A stretch of 64,000 bases of DNA from positions 310,001 through 374,000 of the forward strand of contig NZ_JAGSPJ010000001.1 of the NCBI RefSeq assembly GCF_018139545.1. Direction: 5' to 3'. This document shows positions 18,112-27,739 of this stretch, one piece after another. The DNA comes from Affinundibacterium fentianense. Its GTDB lineage: Bacteria; Pseudomonadota; Gammaproteobacteria; Burkholderiales; Burkholderiaceae_D. The position numbers and the translations under genes were made by a program. The notes beneath the pieces are model-generated. The model was not told the DNA's origin. It saw only the letters and a program-made list of their open reading frames with translations, and did not search any database. Numbering within the stretch: position 1 is the stretch's first letter; each line of letters opens with the position of its first letter.

Positions 18112-18576
18112 CTACCACATAGAAAATGGATGCTTCAACAGGCTTGCGTTCGCATAACGATGTTCGTGACTCACCTCGGCACCTAACCAAGATGGTTTCA
18201 CAAATGCTTGATCAACATTCTCTAACTCGACTTCCGCGACAACCAATCCGGCATTTTCACCGAGAAATTCATCGACCTCCCAAACAAGATCGTTGATCGT
18301 TATACGATAGCGATATTTCTCAATTAAAGGTCGTTCGCACAACGTATCCAACAAATCATTTGCGTCACTGATTGGAATGGGATATTCCCATTCGTGACGA
18401 AAAATACCTTGGCTACGTCCTTTAATCGTTAAATTTGCTGTCTCTCCTTCAATACGAACCCGAACAACTCTATCCGGAGAGGAATTCAAATAACCTTGCC
18501 GTAAATGTACCGGTGATGCCAATACTTTCCAGTCCTCATTGAGAACAAGAAATTTACGCTCAATTTCCACGCCCAT
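18112..18576 (-). CDS. CYTH-domain protein (short TTM, probable inorganic triphosphatase)
   Basis: 154 residues, the size of the short bacterial triphosphate tunnel metalloenzymes. The signature ExExK is present as E4-I-E6-R-K8. Alternating charged residues on predicted strands (RVVRVRIEG, ANLTIKGR, VVAEVELEN) line the tunnel, and the C-terminus HPFSMW is typical of the family. Characterised members hydrolyse inorganic triphosphate, while some homologues use ThTP or make cAMP, so the substrate is inferred. Its start codon follows the M14 peptidase stop by one base, implying a shared transcript. Confidence 0.9.
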   Translation of the reverse strand: MGVEIERKFLVLNEDWKVLASPVHLRQGYLNSSPDRVVRVRIEGETANLTIKGRSQGIFRHEWEYPIPISDANDLLDTLCERPLIEKYRYRITINDLVWEVDEFLGENAGLVVAEVELENVDQAFVKPSWLGAEVSHEHRYANASLLKHPFSMW

Positions 18577-18577
18577 C

Positions 18578-19702
18578 TTATGCCTTTAAATGCGTCAAAA
18601 TAGGTTGCAACATGGCTTCACCCAATTTCATACTGCGTGCACCATCCCAACCCACTTCAAGATCGGGCATATTGGCATTATCTTTAAATGGCAATTCCAA
18701 TGTTAATGAAACACATTTATAAGTGTGGCCTATGTACTTCGACGCAAGCTTCAACAAATCCTCATTGTACTTGCTTGCTTCATAGCCAAATTGCGTTTGA
18801 AAATCAGGACTTGCGGCGCAAAAACTTTCAACAAATGCATTTTGCTCAGCCATTTGCTTCTCGCTGAAGCCTTCTAACATTTCACTACCGGCCACAAAGA
18901 CATAGGGCAATCCCTCGTCGCCATGAATATCTAGAAATAGATCACAGCCGACTTCTTCGATCTTCTTTTTCACGTAATACACTTCAGGACTCGTTTCAAC
19001 TGACGGGGTCATCCATTCACGATTCAAATTGGCGCCAGCAGCATTCGTTCGCAAATTCCCTCGTACAGAACCGTCAGGATTCATATTCGGGACAACATAC
19101 ACAACCGCGCGATCTAAAATTGCTCGAGCGATCGGATTCGCCAAATCCAAAAGGGCATTCAAAGTCCCTTCAACCAGCCATTCAGCCATCGTTTCACCAG
19201 GATGCTGGCGCGCGATAATCCATACTTTTTTCTCCGCATCTGGATTACCAACGACAACCAAATTCAAATCTCTACCATCAATCGTATTTCCTAAATCCTC
19301 GATACTGACTTGGTCTGACAGCGCAACGCTACCCAACAAGCTGAGATGACGCTCCCAGCTATAGGGCTCGAAATAGGCGTAATACACACTGTCAGTTTCT
19401 GGTGTGTGTTTGATTGTCATCACCTTTCCATCAAACTCGGTTTCTACGCGAAACCAATTTTCTCGGTCATAACTCGCGACTGCTCGATAACCTTCCCAGC
19501 CATCCGCATAAGTCGCCTCGCCAGCGTTCAAAAACCGAATCGTGGCGTCTTGGTCGCGTGCGCCTTGCAAGCGGAAATAAAACCATTGTCGAAATTCAGC
19601 ATGCGAATCCGCACGCAAGCGCACTTCAATATTCTCGACATCAACGACGCTGACGACTTCGATCGCACCTGCATCGAAATTCTGGCTAATTTTTATGGAC
19701 AT
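18578..19702 (-). CDS. M14-family zinc carboxypeptidase (cytosolic carboxypeptidase-like)
   Basis: 374 residues. The first 140 or so form the beta-rich N-terminal domain typical of cytosolic carboxypeptidases, and the peptidase domain follows. Zinc ligands are H167 and E170 in RQHPGETMAEW and H260 in DIHGDE. Substrate residues lie in NMNPDG and GANLNREW, and the catalytic Glu is probably E336 in LTLELPF. No signal peptide, so cytoplasmic. Bacterial members of this subfamily (relatives of AGBL/CCP) can remove C-terminal residues such as glutamate or lysine; the substrate here is unknown. The CYTH gene follows by one base. Confidence 0.9.
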   Translation of the reverse strand: MSIKISQNFDAGAIEVVSVVDVENIEVRLRADSHAEFRQWFYFRLQGARDQDATIRFLNAGEATYADGWEGYRAVASYDRENWFRVETEFDGKVMTIKHTPETDSVYYAYFEPYSWERHLSLLGSVALSDQVSIEDLGNTIDGRDLNLVVVGNPDAEKKVWIIARQHPGETMAEWLVEGTLNALLDLANPIARAILDRAVVYVVPNMNPDGSVRGNLRTNAAGANLNREWMTPSVETSPEVYYVKKKIEEVGCDLFLDIHGDEGLPYVFVAGSEMLEGFSEKQMAEQNAFVESFCAASPDFQTQFGYEASKYNEDLLKLASKYIGHTYKCVSLTLELPFKDNANMPDLEVGWDGARSMKLGEAMLQPILTHLKA

Positions 19703-20101
19703 AATGTTCTCATCTAAAAAATTCGACTATTAAAAAATGTGTCATCTACTCCGACACGTGATAATGCGTTATTGTGACTGTTTTCTATTCTCGATGCCAG
19801 CAACAAAAGTCACAATTGAAATTCAATTTGCTTAGCGCCCATACTTCGCATCACTCTATCGTGTATTCAACCAACAGCAGCGCGCAGCGGCTTTCGGTTC
19901 CTCCAATTTAAATGCGCCAACAAAATTAGCTAAGACCTACTCTCTTCGGGTTTCGCCCGTAATAAGAGAAAGTCAATTTAAGGGGACAAGAGTAGGAGAT
20001 TTGACTAAAAGTTTTACTAAACGCAATTCAAATTAACGAGCGAAAAGGCAAACGTACTTGGCGAGATAGTACTAAATACTTTATAATATAAGGCTATTAG
20101 T
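19703..20101. other. Intergenic stretch between M14 peptidase gene and tRNA-Pro
   Basis: No convincing coding frame. It contains a nested inverted repeat at about 19941-19972 (TCTCTT...AAGAGA enclosing CGGG...CCCG) without a following T-run, and the tRNA-Pro promoter near its right end. The divergent promoter of the peptidase gene must also lie here but is not distinct. Confidence 0.6.
20058..20087 (+). promoter_or_regulatory. Sigma-70 promoter of tRNA-Pro
   Basis: TTGGCG at 20058-20063 and TATAAT at 20082-20087 are 18 bases apart. The -10 element is a consensus match and ends 14 bases before the tRNA. Confidence 0.75.
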
Positions 20102-20178
20102 CGGGGCGTAGCGCAGCCTGGTAGCGTACATGCATGGGGTGCATGGGGTCGCAAGTTCGAATCTTGCCGTCCCGACCA
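20102..20178 (+). tRNA. tRNA-Pro(GGG)
   Basis: 77 bases including an encoded CCA. The acceptor stem CGGGGCG pairs with CGTCCCG (one G-U). The D arm is AGCGCAGCCTGGTAGCG. The anticodon stem-loop is CATGC-ATGGGGT-GCATG with anticodon GGG, and the T arm contains GTTCGAATC. The sequence class matches proline tRNA. Confidence 0.96.
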
Positions 20179-20361
20179 ATTCAATCTCTCCCCTTCCAAA
20201 ATTCACCTGCATTCATAAAATTTATCTCGACGACTTATCGGCACCGACCATCTCGCGTTAGCGCACATCAAGCTACTCCTATTGTTCGTGAGCACCCATC
20301 TCATCTGCAATAATCAAGGCCTGAAATTGTTCACTCTCAAACTTTACTCAAATTAGTCTTA

Positions 20362-21300
20362 ATGAAAAAAATATTGGTAACAGGTGGTGCCGGATTTCTT
20401 GGCTCACATCTTTGTGATCGACTCATTGCCGCTGGTGATCAAGTAATCTGTTTAGACAATTTGCACACGGGAAGTCGAGGCAATATTGCACAACTCGAGA
20501 CCCATCCGAATTTTAGTTTACTGCTTCAAGATGTCACGGATCCATTTCCAGAATCTCTCAATGTCGACGAGATTTACAATTTGGCCTGTCCTGCATCCCC
20601 TGTGCACTACCAGAATGATCCTGTCCGTACGGTACGTACAAACGTGCATGGCGCAATCAATGTTTTGGAACTAGCCAGGAAATCGAATGCAAAGGTCCTC
20701 CAAGCAAGTACCAGCGAAGTATATGGCGACCCCGAGGTTCATCCGCAACCCGAATCCTATTGGGGGCAAGTAAACCCGATCGGTATTCGTAGTTGTTACG
20801 ATGAAGGAAAGCGTTGTGCTGAGACGCTATTTTTTGACTATTGGCGCCAATATCAAGTGCGTATTAAGGTCGTGAGAATCTTTAATACCTATGGCCCCCG
20901 CATGCAAAAAAATGATGGACGTGTCGTGAGTAACTTCATTGTCAGCGCACTGAACAACGAAAATATTACGATTTATGGCGATGGCTTACAAACAAGAAGC
21001 TTTTGCTATGTCGATGATTTAATTGACGCCATGTTGAGAACTATGCAAACTCAAGACACTTTTGTCGGGCCAATTAATCTCGGCAATCCGCAAGAGAATA
21101 CGATGCTTGAATTGGCAACGGCGATCATCGCATTGTGCAAGTCGACGAGTGAACTCGAATTCATGGATTTACCGTCGGATGACCCCAAACGTCGCATGCC
21201 TGATATTGATCTCGCGCGTAAAATATTGAAATGGCAGCCGACCGTCGAATTAAAAGATGGACTACGCTCGGCTATAGAATATTTCGAAAAAATAATTTAA
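20362..21300 (+). CDS. UDP-glucuronate decarboxylase / UDP-xylose synthase-like SDR
   Basis: 312-residue extended short-chain dehydrogenase. The Rossmann motif [10 protein letters not shown] (7-16) binds NAD. The catalytic residues are T116/S117 in [10 protein letters not shown] and Y146/K150 in SCYDEGKRC. The segment [12 protein letters not shown] is characteristic of UDP-glucuronate decarboxylases (UXS), which form UDP-xylose. It would feed a xylose-containing polysaccharide or lipopolysaccharide, yet no glycosyltransferase is nearby. The next gene, a P-loop kinase-like protein, starts 15 bases later and is probably cotranscribed. Confidence 0.88.
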   Translation: MKKILVTGGAGFLGSHLCDRLIAAGDQVICLDNLHTGSRGNIAQLETHPNFSLLLQDVTDPFPESLNVDEIYNLACPASPVHYQNDPVRTVRTNVHGAINVLELARKSNAKVLQASTSEVYGDPEVHPQPESYWGQVNPIGIRSCYDEGKRCAETLFFDYWRQYQVRIKVVRIFNTYGPRMQKNDGRVVSNFIVSALNNENITIYGDGLQTRSFCYVDDLIDAMLRTMQTQDTFVGPINLGNPQENTMLELATAIIALCKSTSELEFMDLPSDDPKRRMPDIDLARKILKWQPTVELKDGLRSAIEYFEKII

Positions 21301-21315
21301 TCCGACTAAAAAGAC

Positions 21316-21936
21316 ATGAAACCAACAGACCTCAAACAGTTAAGGATTGTCATTAGCGGACCCGTTGGCAGCGGTAAAACAAGTCTTACCACTGCCATTG
21401 CACGACATTTTGAAATTCCACATATAGAAGAAAATCTTAAGAAGATTTATCAAGCGAAAATTCAGTGCAAGAAAATACTCCGAGAGACGAATGATCCCAT
21501 TATTCAAAAACGTGCATATGATCAATGGATGGGAGCGTATGTGGATTGGTTCAAAAATCGTACGAACTTATATAACCAACACGCCGCATTCGTTGCCGAT
21601 CGTTGGGAAGCTGATATTTTAGGTTTATGGCTGAGACTCTTTTCGGGTGAAACATGCGAGGGAATTACTAAGCAAATGTTAAGTGACATGCGCAACAAAG
21701 CAAATACCTTCGATGCCGCCATCATTTTACCGATGATCGATTTAGACTCCCCCCTAAAAAATGAAGATGGACTAACCAGAAGAAAAGATTTCAATTCCTT
21801 ATTTTCATCTCATCTGATGACTGGCGCTCTCGTTCGGCAGTGTCAAGGGTTAAGACGAATTTATATCCCTAACAATCCTATGAGTATTGATGAACGACTA
21901 GAATTTGTTATGCGCGAACTTAGCAAAACCCGTTAA
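21316..21936 (+). CDS. P-loop NTPase of the AAA_28/NadR-like kinase type
   Basis: 206 residues. The Walker A motif is GPVGSGKTS (15-23). A later ADRWEADILGLWLRLF segment carries the DR pair typical of nucleoside/nucleotide kinase lids or catalytic bases. DAAIILPMIDLDSP is the strand after the helical region. The overall pattern fits the AAA_28 group, which includes the NadR ribosylnicotinamide kinase and phage kinases. The substrate cannot be read from the sequence. It follows the UXS gene by 15 bases and converges on another protein of the same fold (21963-22550, minus strand), with 26 bases between their ends. Confidence 0.7.
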   Translation: MKPTDLKQLRIVISGPVGSGKTSLTTAIARHFEIPHIEENLKKIYQAKIQCKKILRETNDPIIQKRAYDQWMGAYVDWFKNRTNLYNQHAAFVADRWEADILGLWLRLFSGETCEGITKQMLSDMRNKANTFDAAIILPMIDLDSPLKNEDGLTRRKDFNSLFSSHLMTGALVRQCQGLRRIYIPNNPMSIDERLEFVMRELSKTR

Positions 21937-21962
21937 ACCTACTACTCCTCCCCGCCCACAAT

Positions 21963-22550
21963 CTAGGCAAGCGACCTCGCAAAATGATTAATGGCAGCGA
22001 TGTCAGGTGGCAAAGACTCAAAAGGGATTTGCTCACGAATTAACATGTCTCGCAATTCGATATCGATCTGCCGCGCCTCATCTTCATTTTGAAAGCGGCC
22101 GGTTTGCACATACTTTTTGTCACCTCGCTCCACCAAAATATTGATGTTGTCGTGTTTATGATACCAATTGAGGATTTGTTGACGAGTCTTTGCGATGTCA
22201 CAAATATTGTCGTGATAGGTCCCGTTGTAATACAAAACTTGCATCAGGGCACATTCAGTTACTAAATACTGCACCTGTCCATCGAGTAGATCGAGCATTT
22301 CGTATTGCTTTTGCGCAAGCTGATATTGATTTTTGAGGGCATCAAAATTTTTTTGCCAAACCAAGGCTTTGCCGTAATCGGGGATTTGCTCGACTGATTT
22401 ATGCCGTAAATTCAGATTGAGTATGATTGCGGACGAAAATAAAGATTTATCGCAGCCCGGGCCACCGATAATATTAATCACTTTCGTCGGGTATAAACGC
22501 ATCCTATGATCTTGACTAAGACGCGATGCTCCTGTGACTTGAACGGACAT
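21963..22550 (-). CDS. NadR/phage-kinase-like P-loop protein with altered Walker A (GGPGCDKS)
   Basis: 195 residues. The P-loop reads GGPGCDKS (29-36): the glycine just before the invariant Lys is Asp (D34). The rest of the fold is preserved: EQIPDYGKALVWQ, a long helix ending in YEMLDLLDGQVQYLVTECAL, and YHKHDNINILVERG. These features resemble the AAA_28 kinase-like ATPases common in large phages and plasmids. An Asp at this site is expected to weaken phosphate binding, so the protein may be a pseudo-enzyme or have unusual nucleotide chemistry. The frame is intact with no sign of decay. The function is unknown. Confidence 0.65.
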   Translation of the reverse strand: MSVQVTGASRLSQDHRMRLYPTKVINIIGGPGCDKSLFSSAIILNLNLRHKSVEQIPDYGKALVWQKNFDALKNQYQLAQKQYEMLDLLDGQVQYLVTECALMQVLYYNGTYHDNICDIAKTRQQILNWYHKHDNINILVERGDKKYVQTGRFQNEDEARQIDIELRDMLIREQIPFESLPPDIAAINHFARSLA

Positions 22551-22695
22551 AATCTCCTCACCTAAGGAATCAATTGACGATTGATCCTAACACAAGAGCT
22601 AGATAAGCTAGAGTCAATTGTCCAAAGAAAGTGTCTTTTTCAATACTTCTTTTGGGCAACTTACAACAATTCAAGCGAGCAAAAATTCAAGCAAT

Positions 22696-22723
22696 AAAAA
22701 AGGGGAACAAATTTCCCCTTTTT
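22696..22723. terminator. Bidirectional rho-independent terminator
   Basis: AAAAGGGGAA and TTCCCCTTTT form a 10-bp stem with a 5-base loop and T-runs on both strands. On the minus strand it closes the small HTH gene at 22753-23043. Confidence 0.85.
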
Positions 22724-22752
22724 CCTTTAACACGCTTTTTTTTACGAACGAA

Positions 22753-23043
22753 TTAATCGACTCGAATCACTTGATCGCCAATACGGAATTTTTCACGACG
22801 ATCACCCATTAAGGCGCGCAATTCCTTAATGCTCAAATCACTGATTTCGTGCATGCGAATTAACAACGAAGCACCTACAGGTAAGTGATGATGACGAATT
22901 TTACTAATTACAGGCGGCGCTACTTCTAACGCTCTTGATAATGCAGCATCATTTTTCAAATGCAACTGTTTGATCAATGTATCTAAAAGATTATTTGGAT
23001 TGTAATCAAAGTCATCTGACTTTAGGTCTAAAAGGTTTGCCAT
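22753..23043 (-). CDS. Small HTH (XRE/Cro-like) DNA-binding protein
   Basis: 96 residues from the ATG at 23043, which has GAGAG just upstream; an in-frame GTG at 23055 is an alternative. The middle LIKQLHLKNDAALSRALEV followed by PPVISKIRHHHLPVGASLLI matches a helix-turn-helix of the XRE/Cro type, with the second helix inserting the SKIRHHH segment. The C-terminal tail FRIGDQVIRVD is beta-like. Similar small orphan regulators are frequent in Burkholderiales. Target genes are unknown; it is separated from the P-loop gene by its own terminator. Confidence 0.65.
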   Translation of the reverse strand: MANLLDLKSDDFDYNPNNLLDTLIKQLHLKNDAALSRALEVAPPVISKIRHHHLPVGASLLIRMHEISDLSIKELRALMGDRREKFRIGDQVIRVD

Positions 23044-23322
23044 TTTCTCTCTCACTCTTCACAAAATACAGTCAAATACCTGTATACACCAAGCCCAAAT
23101 CGGTTTGGTTGTTATTTATAATTTTGCAATTTTTATAAACTATTGCAAATACGCCGTGCTCTACAACAGAAATTGTGCTCTATATCTGATTTATTACACT
23201 CCCAACTAAGTTGGTTCAAACCAGATCTGTTCACCTAGTAGTAATAAAACACAAAAATCCGTCATCGCTTGACTTTTTCATACGACTTTTGATCTCCGTC
23301 AAATCGGCGTCTGAATGTATGC

Positions 23323-23413
23323 TGGCGGAAAGACAGGGATTTGAACCCTGGATACGTCATAAACGTATGCCGGATTTCGAGTCCGGTGCATTCGACCACT
23401 CTGCCATCTTTCC
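23323..23413 (-). tRNA. tRNA-Ser(CGA)
   Basis: 91 bases on the minus strand with encoded CCA. The acceptor stem GGAAAGA pairs with TCTTTCC. The anticodon loop CTCGAAA gives CGA. A long variable arm (CATACGTTTATGACGTATC region) marks a class II serine tRNA, and the T arm contains GGTTCAAATCC. Confidence 0.96.
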
Positions 23414-23827
23414 AAACTACTAAGAACAGTCAAGCTTGCGATTGTAGCAAAGTTCAAAACTGTTTGGTAGCCTGTTTTTTTGGCAATTTCCCTTTCAAAA
23501 GCCGCGAATCTATTGGATTTTTCATTTTATATCTTGAATATATAAGGCGATAAAGAATATTTCCAGAGGAGAATAATATATAAGCCGCATATTAGAGGAT
23601 TTACTCTAATCAGTCGGGTTACGAACCGAGAAAACACGAAAAAACAAACATCCTCACACTGGAGATGTTAACGATCCTCGAAAAATCCCAAGCAATAAAG
23701 CGAATTTAAGAACACTGTCAATATGAAATGAGAACAAGACACGTGGACGTCATATTTCAACGCTAGGATGAAATTCTTAAAATTCTAACCCTTGATTGCC
23801 GTGTAAGTTGGGCAAAAAACTTAAAAT
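23414..23827. other. Intergenic stretch upstream of the EAL-CBS-GGDEF gene
   Basis: No coding frame or recognised riboswitch. It must hold the tRNA-Ser promoter (minus) and the promoter of the downstream signalling gene (plus). AT-rich blocks such as TATATAAG occur at about 23535-23583, with no clean -35/-10 pair. Confidence 0.5.
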
Positions 23828-25687
23828 ATGGAAACAGAAATCTACAAACCTCTGGCGAACCAGTGTTGCGTTGCAGCAACGTTTGCAACGCATGGTTCTG
23901 AAATTCAATCTCCTCAATCAAATCGGCAAGACATTCTCGAGGTTTTACAAGAACGTAATTTGAGCGCCCGTTTTCAACCTATCATACAAATGTGCGATGG
24001 AAAAATACTCGGATATGAAGGATTGATTCGTGGTCCATCTGACAGTCCATTGCACTCTCCCCTCAAATTATTTCAAGCTGCCGCTGAATATGGGCTCAGT
24101 GTGGAGATTGAACATTTGTGTCGGCGCATCGTATTAGAACAATTCAAGTCTCTCAAACTCGAAGGAAAGCTATTCCTTAACGTCAGTCCAGAATGTCTTC
24201 TACAACGCAATGCCAGACATGGCGACACCTTGAATTACATTCATGAGCTCGGGATCCAGCCCGACCGAGTCATCATTGAATTGACCGAGTATCAGCCGAC
24301 CAATGATTATGCGCTCCTGCAAGAAGCTGTTTCACACTACAAACGAATGGGGTTCGAAATCGCAATTGATGATCTTGGGGAAGGATTTTCAAGCTTGCGT
24401 CTCTGGTCTGAATTAAAACCAGAATTTGTCAAAATCGATATGCACTTCATTCATGATATTGATAAAGATCCAGTCAAACGTCAATTTGTTCGCTCAATAC
24501 AGAGTATCGCCGAGCAATCCAATTCACTCGTCGTCGCGGAGGGCATTGAAACGCAAGCAGAGCTACTCTGCCTGCGTGATATCGGCGTGGCATGTGGGCA
24601 AGGCTATCATATTGCAAAGCCACACCCACAGCCAGCGAAAGCGATCTCAGCCGAAGTCACTAAAGTGCTCCGTAATAAATATCGAACTGGACGTACTGTG
24701 CAATCCACCTTAGCTGATCAGATAACCATCAAGTCATTGATTAAGACTCCCCCAGTCATCGCGTCGACCACACTCAACAACGAAGTCGAGAATATCTTTC
24801 TAAATGATCCAAAATTGAAGATTATTCCTGTCGTTGACGGTTTCAAACCAATTGGAATCATCAATCGCCATACGATGATTGATCGGTTTTCCCGACCATT
24901 TCAAAGAGAACTCTATGGCAAGAAGGCATGTACGGTATTTATGGATGCCGATCCATTGCTCATCGAACAAAATGCCAGTCTGCAAGATGTGAGTCACTTG
25001 GTTGTCAAAGCCGACCCTGAACATCTCATCAATGGCATGCTTGTCGTTGAAAATGGAGAGTATCGAGGATTGGCGACTGGCCCAGACCTTATGCGGGAGA
25101 TCACCAAAATGCAAATTGAGGCAGCGCGATATGCCAATCCCCTCACGCAGTTACCCGGCAATGTCGTGATCAACCAAAGAGCGGATCAATTGCTGCAAAC
25201 GCAAGCACCGTTCTACGTGTGCTACGCGGATCTCGACCACTTCAAGCCGTTCAACGATGTGTATGGATACCAGCGAGGAGATGACGTAATCCAAATGACT
25301 AGCCAGATCCTGACGACATTTTGCGCCGATCAATGCGATTTTATCGGACATGTCGGCGGAGACGATTTTATCATTCTGTTTCGAAGCCCCGATTGGGAGC
25401 TCCGTTGTCGCGGCATTTTGCGCGAGTTTGAGAGCCGCGTACGTGACTTCTACAGTATTGAGGATCAAGAAAGAGGCGGATATCTAAGCGAAGACAGACA
25501 AGGAAAAAAAGTCTTCTATTCGCTGATCAGCTTATCACTTGGGGTCATTCAAGCGGAGAGCGACCGATTCAGCTCCCATCATCAAGTAGCAATCGCGGCG
25601 AGTGATGCAAAAAAACAAGCAAAGCGACTACCTGGCAATAGCTTATTCATTGAAAGACGAACCGCATCAATTCAACCGATGCCCTAA
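23828..25687 (+). CDS. EAL-CBS-GGDEF cyclic-di-GMP signalling protein
   Basis: 619 residues, no membrane segment. The EAL phosphodiesterase domain (about 35-270) has YEGLIRG in place of EALxR, plus LNVSPE, IDDLGEGFSS and VAEGIET, so the metal and catalytic residues look complete. Two CBS-like modules (about 300-425) follow and may bind an adenine nucleotide. The C-terminal GGDEF domain (about 435-605) has signature GGDDF (510-514), a tolerated variant, but DQCD instead of the inhibitory RxxD site. The domain order EAL-CBS-GGDEF is conserved in a family found across proteobacteria. Net activity, synthesis or breakdown, cannot be decided from the sequence. Confidence 0.9.
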   Translation: METEIYKPLANQCCVAATFATHGSEIQSPQSNRQDILEVLQERNLSARFQPIIQMCDGKILGYEGLIRGPSDSPLHSPLKLFQAAAEYGLSVEIEHLCRRIVLEQFKSLKLEGKLFLNVSPECLLQRNARHGDTLNYIHELGIQPDRVIIELTEYQPTNDYALLQEAVSHYKRMGFEIAIDDLGEGFSSLRLWSELKPEFVKIDMHFIHDIDKDPVKRQFVRSIQSIAEQSNSLVVAEGIETQAELLCLRDIGVACGQGYHIAKPHPQPAKAISAEVTKVLRNKYRTGRTVQSTLADQITIKSLIKTPPVIASTTLNNEVENIFLNDPKLKIIPVVDGFKPIGIINRHTMIDRFSRPFQRELYGKKACTVFMDADPLLIEQNASLQDVSHLVVKADPEHLINGMLVVENGEYRGLATGPDLMREITKMQIEAARYANPLTQLPGNVVINQRADQLLQTQAPFYVCYADLDHFKPFNDVYGYQRGDDVIQMTSQILTTFCADQCDFIGHVGGDDFIILFRSPDWELRCRGILREFESRVRDFYSIEDQERGGYLSEDRQGKKVFYSLISLSLGVIQAESDRFSSHHQVAIAASDAKKQAKRLPGNSLFIERRTASIQPMP

Positions 25688-25709
25688 CGCGGCAAGAGTC
25701 CAGTTAAGC

Positions 25710-25748
25710 AAAAAAAAACAGTCTGAGTCACTCCGCAGACTGTTTTTT
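25710..25748. terminator. Rho-independent terminator
   Basis: AAACAGTCTG (25716-25725) pairs with CAGACTGTTT (25736-25745), with A-run and T-run flanks. It closes the EAL-CBS-GGDEF gene and may also serve the convergent serS. Confidence 0.88.
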
Positions 25749-25820
25749 AATATGAAAAACCATGAAGCCGATATTAAATTTGGCGGTCACTGAATTCCAA
25801 TGAAAGGATTACCCCTCAAC

Positions 25821-27739
<1,919 letters not shown>

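Noticed and set aside
20017-20199. 60-codon minus-strand frame containing [10 protein letters not shown]
   Set aside because: It is antisense to tRNA-Pro; this peptide wording is a well-known artefact of translating the opposite strand of tRNA genes.
23211-23423. 70-codon plus-strand frame ending in the tRNA-Ser region
   Set aside because: It runs antisense through tRNA-Ser(CGA) and has no family resemblance.
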